This document shows positions 58,023-64,000 of a stretch of DNA of 64,000 nucleotides, one piece after another (within the stretch, counting starts at the first letter, position 1; every line of letters starts with the position of its first letter). The DNA comes from an uncultured Pelagibacteraceae bacterium (GTDB lineage Bacteria > Pseudomonadota > Alphaproteobacteria > Pelagibacterales > Pelagibacteraceae), in the NCBI GenBank assembly GCA_902599805.1, contig CACKGP010000004.1, forward strand, positions 23,542 to 87,541, in the 5' to 3' direction. Made by a program: the position numbers and the translations under genes. Under the pieces are notes generated by a model that had not been told where the DNA came from, ran no database searches, and saw nothing but the letters and a program-made list of their open reading frames with translations.

Positions 58023-58790
58023 ATGGAATCAAAAACTAATAATTCTATATCTATCGATATACCAAATTATTCAGGACCTTTAGAAACTTTACTTGATTTA
58101 GCAAAATCACAAAAGGTTGATTTAACAAAAATATCAATAACAATACTAGCAGATCAATTTGTGGACTTTATAAAGAATTTTAAAGATAAAAATTTAGACT
58201 TAGCTTTTGAATATCTTTTAATGGCAACTTGGCTAACTTATTTGAAATCAAGATTGTTATTACCGGAAGATCAAGAGGATGATTTTAAAGCATCCGAGGT
58301 TGCAAATAAATTAAAGTTGCAATTAAAAAAACTTGAACTGATAAGACTATTATCTGATGAATTATTGAAAAGAAAAAGAATTGGCAGAGATATTTTTTAC
58401 AGAGGTACAAAAGGTGGTATTAGATCAATTAAAAATCCAGTTTATAAAGTTACTTTATACGAACTTCTTAGAGCATATTCTTTAGTGAAAACACAATCAA
58501 TATTTCAAAAAATAGATATCCCTAAATTACCCGTAATGACGACTCAAGAGGGAATTAAACAAATTAAAGATAATATGCAATTAATCGATGATTGGAAAAA
58601 AATACATGAGTTAATACCCGAGACCTTTAATAAGACACTTAAATCTAAAAAAAGTGGTTTAGCTTCCATTTTTACTGCTTGCCTTGAGTTAACAAAAGAT
58701 GGAATTATAAATATAATGCAAGAAAATTTATTTGGAGATGTTCTAATTAAAAAGTCAGCACACACTCCATTGAGATTAAAAAGAAAGTAA
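58023..58790 (+). CDS. scpA: Segregation and condensation protein A
   Basis: YSGPLETLLDLAKSQKVDLTKISI, YLLMATWLTYLKSRLLLP. Confidence 0.95.
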   Translation: MESKTNNSISIDIPNYSGPLETLLDLAKSQKVDLTKISITILADQFVDFIKNFKDKNLDLAFEYLLMATWLTYLKSRLLLPEDQEDDFKASEVANKLKLQLKKLELIRLLSDELLKRKRIGRDIFYRGTKGGIRSIKNPVYKVTLYELLRAYSLVKTQSIFQKIDIPKLPVMTTQEGIKQIKDNMQLIDDWKKIHELIPETFNKTLKSKKSGLASIFTACLELTKDGIINIMQENLFGDVLIKKSAHTPLRLKRK

Positions 58791-58793
58791 AAA

Positions 58794-59480
58794 ATGGAAA
58801 AAAATAATAAAAATAATATAATTAATTTTCCAAATAAAAAATCTAAACTTGAAAAGGAAATTGAAGCGATTATTTTTGCAGCTGAGGAGCCTCTTGATAT
58901 AGAAACTATTGAGGAGAGAGTAGGTACTAGAACCAATATTAAAAAAATATTGGAAAATTTACAAAAAGAATATACTGGAAGAGGTATAAATCTTGTTTGT
59001 ATATCAAATAAATGGATATTTAGAACTGCTTTAGACGTTTCGAAATTAATGTCTTTGCAGAAATCTAGCCAAAGAAAATTGTCAAAAGCTACAATAGAAA
59101 CACTTTCTATAATTGTTTATCACCAACCTGTAACCAGATCTGAAATTGAGGAGATACGTGGTGTTGCGTTTGCTTCAAATACACTTGAAATTTTATTAGA
59201 GTTAGATTGGGTTAAACCAGCTGGTCGCAAAAATGTACCTGGAAAACCGATTCAATATGCTACTACTGAAAACTTCTTAAATCATTTTAATATAAAAAAA
59301 CTATCAGATTTACCTACTATAGATGAACTCTCCTCTGCGGGATTAATTGATGCAGGATCAGTAGATTCTTCGATATTTGGAACTGGCAAATTTTTTAAAG
59401 AACAATCACAGGACAAAAAGGATAATATTTATTCTGATGTTGATGATGTGCTCAAACAAACTACAAATATTGAGGAATAA
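58794..59480 (+). CDS. scpB: Segregation and condensation protein B
   Basis: IEAIIFAAEEPLDIETI, TLSIIVYHQPVTRSEIEEIRGVA. Confidence 0.95.
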   Translation: MEKNNKNNIINFPNKKSKLEKEIEAIIFAAEEPLDIETIEERVGTRTNIKKILENLQKEYTGRGINLVCISNKWIFRTALDVSKLMSLQKSSQRKLSKATIETLSIIVYHQPVTRSEIEEIRGVAFASNTLEILLELDWVKPAGRKNVPGKPIQYATTENFLNHFNIKKLSDLPTIDELSSAGLIDAGSVDSSIFGTGKFFKEQSQDKKDNIYSDVDDVLKQTTNIEE

Positions 59481-59520
59481 ATATATTTATTTAACTGTTT
59501 TTATTGTGTAGAATAGACTT

Positions 59521-59718
59521 ATGGGTATAAGTTTTTGGCAGATAGCTATAGTAGTAGTTCTTGTAGTTTTACTTTTTGGAAGAGGTAAAATTTCAAGTTT
59601 GATGGGTGATGTAGCTAAAGGGATTAAGAGTTTCAAAAAAGGAATGTCCTCTGACGAAAATAATCAGGCAAATCTTGAGGACAAAAAAGACGAAGATTCT
59701 AATTCGCAAAACAAATAA
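59521..59718 (+). CDS. tatA: Sec-independent translocase TatA
   Basis: [38 protein letters not shown]. Confidence 0.97.
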   Translation: MGISFWQIAIVVVLVVLLFGRGKISSLMGDVAKGIKSFKKGMSSDENNQANLEDKKDEDSNSQNK

Positions 59719-59724
59719 TTATTA

Positions 59725-59949
59725 ATGCCACAAATTGGATGGTTCGAATTACTAATAGTTGTTTTAGTAGCTATATTAATTATCGGCCCAAAAGATTTTC
59801 CAGTAGTGTTAAGAAAATTAGGTAGTTGGATAGGTTCAACGAAAAAATATTTTTCAGATATTCAAAATAAAGTCAATCAAACTGTAGACGAAGAAAATTC
59901 AGTTGAGAAAAAATATTCAAAAAATGCCAATGATAAAAAAGATGAATAA
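59725..59949 (+). CDS. tatB: Sec-independent translocase TatB
   Basis: MPQIGWFELLIVVLVAILIIGPKDFPVVLRKLGSWIG. Confidence 0.94.
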   Translation: MPQIGWFELLIVVLVAILIIGPKDFPVVLRKLGSWIGSTKKYFSDIQNKVNQTVDEENSVEKKYSKNANDKKDE

Positions 59950-60700
59950 AATAGATGATCAAAACACTATCACTGGACATTTAACAGAACTTAGATCGAG
60001 ATTAATTAAATCCTTAATTTTTATTTTTGTAATATTTATTTTTGGATATATTTTTGCTGAATATATTTATAGCTTTTTATTAGAACCATACGCAAAAGCA
60101 GTTAGGAACGATGGTATAGAGAGAAGATTAATTTTTACAGCTCTTCACGAAACATTTATCACCTATTTAAAACTTGCTTTTTTTCTTGCCCTTTTTTTAG
60201 GAAGTCCAATTTTTTTAACCCAAATGTGGAAATTTATTGCACCTGGACTTTACAAAAATGAAAAAAAAGCTTTGTTACCTTACCTTATTGCTACTCCTAT
60301 ATTATTTTTGCTAGGAGGAATGCTTGTTTATTATTTAGTTATGCCACTAGCTATAAAATTTTTTTTAACGTTTGAAACAAGCGGACAAATCAACAACCTG
60401 CCTATTCAATTAGAAGCAAAAGTTAATGAATATTTGTCATTAATTATGAGATTGATTTTTGCATTCGGTTTAAGCTTTCAACTTCCAGTATTACTTAATT
60501 TGTTAGCCAGAGTAGGTGTAATCGACTCAAAATATCTTAAAGAAAGGCGAAGATATTTTATTGTAATTATTTTTGCTGCTGCAGCTATTCTTACTCCGCC
60601 TGATCCAATAACACAAATTGGATTAGCAATACCGTTATTGATACTGTATGAATTATCTATATTATCTGTAAAATTAACGGAAAAGAAAAATAATGCATAG
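59942..60700 (+). CDS. tatC: Sec-independent translocase TatC
   Basis: TGHLTELRSRLIKSLIF, AFFLALFLGSPIFLTQMWKFIAPGLYKNEK; ATG at 59942 overlapping the tatB stop preferred over ORF-track start 59903. Confidence 0.95.
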   Translation: MNKIDDQNTITGHLTELRSRLIKSLIFIFVIFIFGYIFAEYIYSFLLEPYAKAVRNDGIERRLIFTALHETFITYLKLAFFLALFLGSPIFLTQMWKFIAPGLYKNEKKALLPYLIATPILFLLGGMLVYYLVMPLAIKFFLTFETSGQINNLPIQLEAKVNEYLSLIMRLIFAFGLSFQLPVLLNLLARVGVIDSKYLKERRRYFIVIIFAAAAILTPPDPITQIGLAIPLLILYELSILSVKLTEKKNNA

Positions 60701-61940
60701 TATTAAAGCAATAAGAGAAAATCCTGATTTTTTTAAAAAAAAGATAGAAGAAAGAAATACAAAGTTAAATATTGATGATTTACTAACTTTAGATAAAAAA
60801 AATAGAGAAATTACACAAAAAAAAGAAAAACTTGAACAAGAAAAAAAAATTATTTCTAAAAGTAAAAATGAGGATCAGTTTAAAAAGTCAAAAGAAATCT
60901 CAAAAGAAATAAAGATACTAGAAAATGAATTAGAAAAATTAAAAAAAAATATAAATAAAATATTATATTTTATTCCAAACTTAGCTTTAGATGATGTACC
61001 AATCGGAGAAGACGAAAAGTCTAATAAAGAGATTAATAAATATGGCAATATTTCGAATTTTAAATTTAAGCCCAAATCTCATTTTGAAATTGGAAAAAAT
61101 TTAAATTTAATGGATTTTGATATTGCTGCTAAAACATCTGGGTCAAGGTTTGTTTTTTTAAAGGGTAATCTAGCTAAACTTGAAAGAGCTATCTCAGATT
61201 TTATGCTTGATACTCATACAAAAAAATTTGGATATATGGAAATATCACCCCCATTGATAGCTTCAGAAAACGCTATGTTTGGGACTGGTCAACTTCCAAA
61301 ATTTGAGAATGATCAATTCGAAATTAAATTTAATGATGAAACAAATAGAAAATTTCTAATTCCTACCGCAGAAGTAATTTTAACAAACATGATAAGAGAA
61401 AAGCAGTTAAAAAAAGAAGAGCTTCCCTTAAGACTAGTGGCATCTACTGCATGTTTTAGAAAAGAAGCTGGAAGTTATGGTAAAGATACTAAAGGAATGT
61501 TGAGACAACATCAATTTTATAAAGTTGAACTTGTTAGTATTGTTGAACCCGACATGTGTGAAAAAGAGTTAAGCAGGATGATATCTTGTGCTGAGCATAT
61601 ACTTAAGGAATTAAAGCTACCTTATAGAACAGTAATGCTTTGCTCAGGTGATATGGGTTTCAGCGCACAAAAAACAATCGATCTAGAAGTTTGGATACCA
61701 TCAGAAAATACATATAGAGAAATTTCCAGTTGTTCTACTTGTGGCCAATTTCAATCGAGACGAATGAAAGCAAAGTTCAAAAATAAAAATCAAACTGATT
61801 TTCTTGGAACGCTAAATGGTTCTGGTCTTGCAATTGGTAGAACACTTATTGCAATTATGGAAAATTATCAAGATTCAGAAGGAAGAGTGGTTATTCCAGA
61901 TGTGCTCAGACCTTACATGAATAATATAGATAAAATTTAG
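60693..61940 (+). CDS. serS: Seryl-tRNA synthetase
   Basis: N-terminal coiled coil, GTGQLPKFENDQF, TAEVILTNMI, ACFRKEAGSYGKDTKGMLRQHQF. Confidence 0.97.
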   Translation: MHSIKAIRENPDFFKKKIEERNTKLNIDDLLTLDKKNREITQKKEKLEQEKKIISKSKNEDQFKKSKEISKEIKILENELEKLKKNINKILYFIPNLALDDVPIGEDEKSNKEINKYGNISNFKFKPKSHFEIGKNLNLMDFDIAAKTSGSRFVFLKGNLAKLERAISDFMLDTHTKKFGYMEISPPLIASENAMFGTGQLPKFENDQFEIKFNDETNRKFLIPTAEVILTNMIREKQLKKEELPLRLVASTACFRKEAGSYGKDTKGMLRQHQFYKVELVSIVEPDMCEKELSRMISCAEHILKELKLPYRTVMLCSGDMGFSAQKTIDLEVWIPSENTYREISSCSTCGQFQSRRMKAKFKNKNQTDFLGTLNGSGLAIGRTLIAIMENYQDSEGRVVIPDVLRPYMNNIDKI

Positions 61941-61999
61941 TAATAAATGATAAAATTTAGTTGTCTAAGTAAAATTATTAATATATTTATTCTTACATT

Positions 62000-62281
62000 A
62001 TGAGTTCTAATTTTGCACAATTTATTCCACTTATACTAATTTTTGTTATTTTCTATTTCTTTTTAATAAGACCCCAGCAGAAAAAGGTTCGTGAACATAA
62101 AACAATGACTCAAAATCTTAAAAGAGGTGACGAAGTCATTACTTCAGGTGGAATAATAGGAACTGTTGATAGAGTATTCGAAGATGATCGTATAGAATTA
62201 AACATTTCTGATGGTGTAAAAGTTCAAGTTATCAAAAATACAATACAAGGTCATTTAAAAAAAGAAGAGACTAAGAAATAA
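62000..62281 (+). CDS. yajC: Preprotein translocase subunit YajC
   Basis: FFLIRPQQKKVREHKTMTQNLKRGDEVITSGGIIG. Confidence 0.97.
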   Translation: MSSNFAQFIPLILIFVIFYFFLIRPQQKKVREHKTMTQNLKRGDEVITSGGIIGTVDRVFEDDRIELNISDGVKVQVIKNTIQGHLKKEETKK

Positions 62282-62288
62282 TCTTTTT

Positions 62289-63842
62289 GTGTTAAATTTT
62301 TCAAAGATAAAAATTGTATTAATTTACCTTTCTTTTTTAGCAGTAAGTTTCTTTTGTTTTTCTAATATTTCCGATTCTAATAATTTCTTTTTAAAAAAAA
62401 AAATTAATCTAGGTTTAGATTTACAGGGTGGATCATATCTACTCTTAGAGGTTGATAGTACTCCGTTACAAAAAAGACAAATTCAATCAAAAGTAATACC
62501 ATTAAAAAAAAAATTAATTGAAAAAAATATAAATTATAAAAACTTTAAAATTAAAGAAAACACAATTTTATTTGAAATAAATGAAAACGATAAAGAAAAA
62601 TTTGAAAAGTTTTTTAAAGATAAAAATAATGATATTAATATATATTTAAATCAATACAGATCTTTCGAATTAGACTACATTTTTGAAAAAAATTTGGTAA
62701 AAATATTTTTATCAAAAAATGGAATAATAAAACTCAATACTTCAGCGGTTGATCAATCAATTGAAATAGTTCGTAAAAGAATTGATGAAACGGGTACAAA
62801 AGAACCATCTATAATAAAAAGGGGTAGCAACAGAATTTTAGTTGAGCTACCAGGTATTAAAGATCCTGAAAGGATAAAAGAGTTACTTGGAAAAACTGCT
62901 CAATTGTCCTTTAGAATGGTAACTGATGATAAGACTGAATTTGGAAACGAAATTTTTATTCTCAGAGATACCCAAGAAAAAATATCAGTGAGTAAAAGAA
63001 TAATTTTAACAGGGGATAACTTAATAGATGCTAATCCAAAATATGATAATATTAATCAAGAACCAATAGTTGCCTTCACACTCAATAGATTAGGATCTCA
63101 AAGATTTGGGCAGGCAACTAGTAAAAATATTGGTAAAAGATTGGCAATAATTTTAGATAATGAAGCTATAAGTGCACCTGTTATAAGAGATGCAATAACT
63201 GGCGGACAAGGAACAATCTCCGGAAATTTTACGTTTCAAAGTGCTACAGATCTTTCATTATTGTTACGTTCTGGTGCTCTTCCGGCACCTTTATCTGTAG
63301 TAGAGGAAAGAACTGTTGGACCTGATTTAGGACAAGACTCAATAGATGCTGGTGTATTCTCATTAATTATCGGTTTTTTTTTAGTAATAATTTTTATGAT
63401 AATTAAATATCGCCTTTTTGGTTTGATAGCCAATATTTCGTTAATATCAAATTTATTAATGTTAATTGGTTTTTTAACTCTTCTTGAAGCCACTTTAACA
63501 TTACCAGGTATTGCCGGTATCATATTGACTGTTGGAATGGCAGTCGATGCAAATGTTTTAATATTTGAGAGAATAAAAGAAGAATTAAGAAAAAATATTT
63601 CAAACAATATTCAAGCTTTTGACTTGGGTTTTAAAAGGTCAGTAGTAACAATTTTGGATGCAAATATAACAACACTCATTGCCTCAATAATTCTTTTTAT
63701 TTTTGGATCTGGACCAGTTAAAGGTTTTGCCGTAACTTTATCAATAGGCTTAATTACGACATTGTTTTCAGCCTATTTTATTTCAAGGCATTTAACCTCA
63801 ATTATAGTTTTAAGAAATAGAGAGAAAAAATTTTTAATATGA
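62289..63842 (+). CDS. secD: Protein translocase subunit SecD
   Basis: GTG start; GLDLQGGSYLLLEVD, VELPGIKDPERIKELLGKTAQLSFR, TVGMAVDANVLIFERIKEELR. Confidence 0.97.
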   Translation: MLNFSKIKIVLIYLSFLAVSFFCFSNISDSNNFFLKKKINLGLDLQGGSYLLLEVDSTPLQKRQIQSKVIPLKKKLIEKNINYKNFKIKENTILFEINENDKEKFEKFFKDKNNDINIYLNQYRSFELDYIFEKNLVKIFLSKNGIIKLNTSAVDQSIEIVRKRIDETGTKEPSIIKRGSNRILVELPGIKDPERIKELLGKTAQLSFRMVTDDKTEFGNEIFILRDTQEKISVSKRIILTGDNLIDANPKYDNINQEPIVAFTLNRLGSQRFGQATSKNIGKRLAIILDNEAISAPVIRDAITGGQGTISGNFTFQSATDLSLLLRSGALPAPLSVVEERTVGPDLGQDSIDAGVFSLIIGFFLVIIFMIIKYRLFGLIANISLISNLLMLIGFLTLLEATLTLPGIAGIILTVGMAVDANVLIFERIKEELRKNISNNIQAFDLGFKRSVVTILDANITTLIASIILFIFGSGPVKGFAVTLSIGLITTLFSAYFISRHLTSIIVLRNREKKFLI

Positions 63843-64000
63843 AAAAAGAATATAATTATAATTTTATAAAAAAATTTAAAATGGCAAATTTAATCTCTAT
63901 TTTCTTTGTTTTAATAAGTCTAATCCTAATTATTTTTAAAGGTTTAAATTTTGGTATCGATTTTAAAGGCGGAACGTTAATTGAGTTAAGAGTAGAATCA
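63839..64000 (+). CDS. secF: Protein translocase subunit SecF, 3'-truncated by window edge
   Basis: ATG overlapping secD stop; reads MKKEYNYNFIKKFKMANLISIFFVLISLILIIFKGLNFGIDFKGGTLIELRVES. Confidence 0.93.
   Translation, partial: MKKEYNYNFIKKFKMANLISIFFVLISLILIIFKGLNFGIDFKGGTLIELRVES

Noticed and set aside
1-64000. CRISPR arrays, transposons, prophage, defence islands
   Set aside because: No regularly spaced repeats, transposase, phage structural or restriction/CRISPR genes seen on reading both strands via the ORF track.

Overview
Very AT-rich, densely packed chromosomal window. Gene content and order look like a streamlined alphaproteobacterium of the SAR11/Pelagibacterales type (inference from synteny and protein character; no search was run). 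It holds housekeeping blocks: eno-ftsB-lipA-coq10-cinA-pgpA-ispDF-ntrYX-trkAH; gap; valS-ilvD; slt-dapA-smpB-folK-relA/spoT-pyrE-pdxJ-argS-nagZ-scpAB-tatABC-serS-yajC-secDF. Between them lies a region rich in nutrient ABC transporters: sugar/osmolyte with a GH63-like hydrolase, zinc (znuABC plus zur), glycine betaine (proXW), Fe3+ (fbpABC) and general amino acids (aapJQMP). Four tRNAs are present (Arg-TCT, Asn-GTT, Cys-GCA, Ser-GCT). I saw no CRISPR array, prophage, transposon or obvious defence island. The observations most worth a second look are: (1) stem-loops right after the periplasmic binding-protein gene in three separate ABC operons, one of which (fbpA-fbpB) carries a CTCCTCC segment complementary to the next gene's Shine-Dalgarno; (2) a sugar ABC transporter whose two permeases both carry unusual extra domains, a DUF11-like insert and an N-terminal membrane extension; (3) single-base frameshifts at homopolymers in pdxJ (G7) and slt (A8); (4) tandem Zur-like and Fur-like palindromes.
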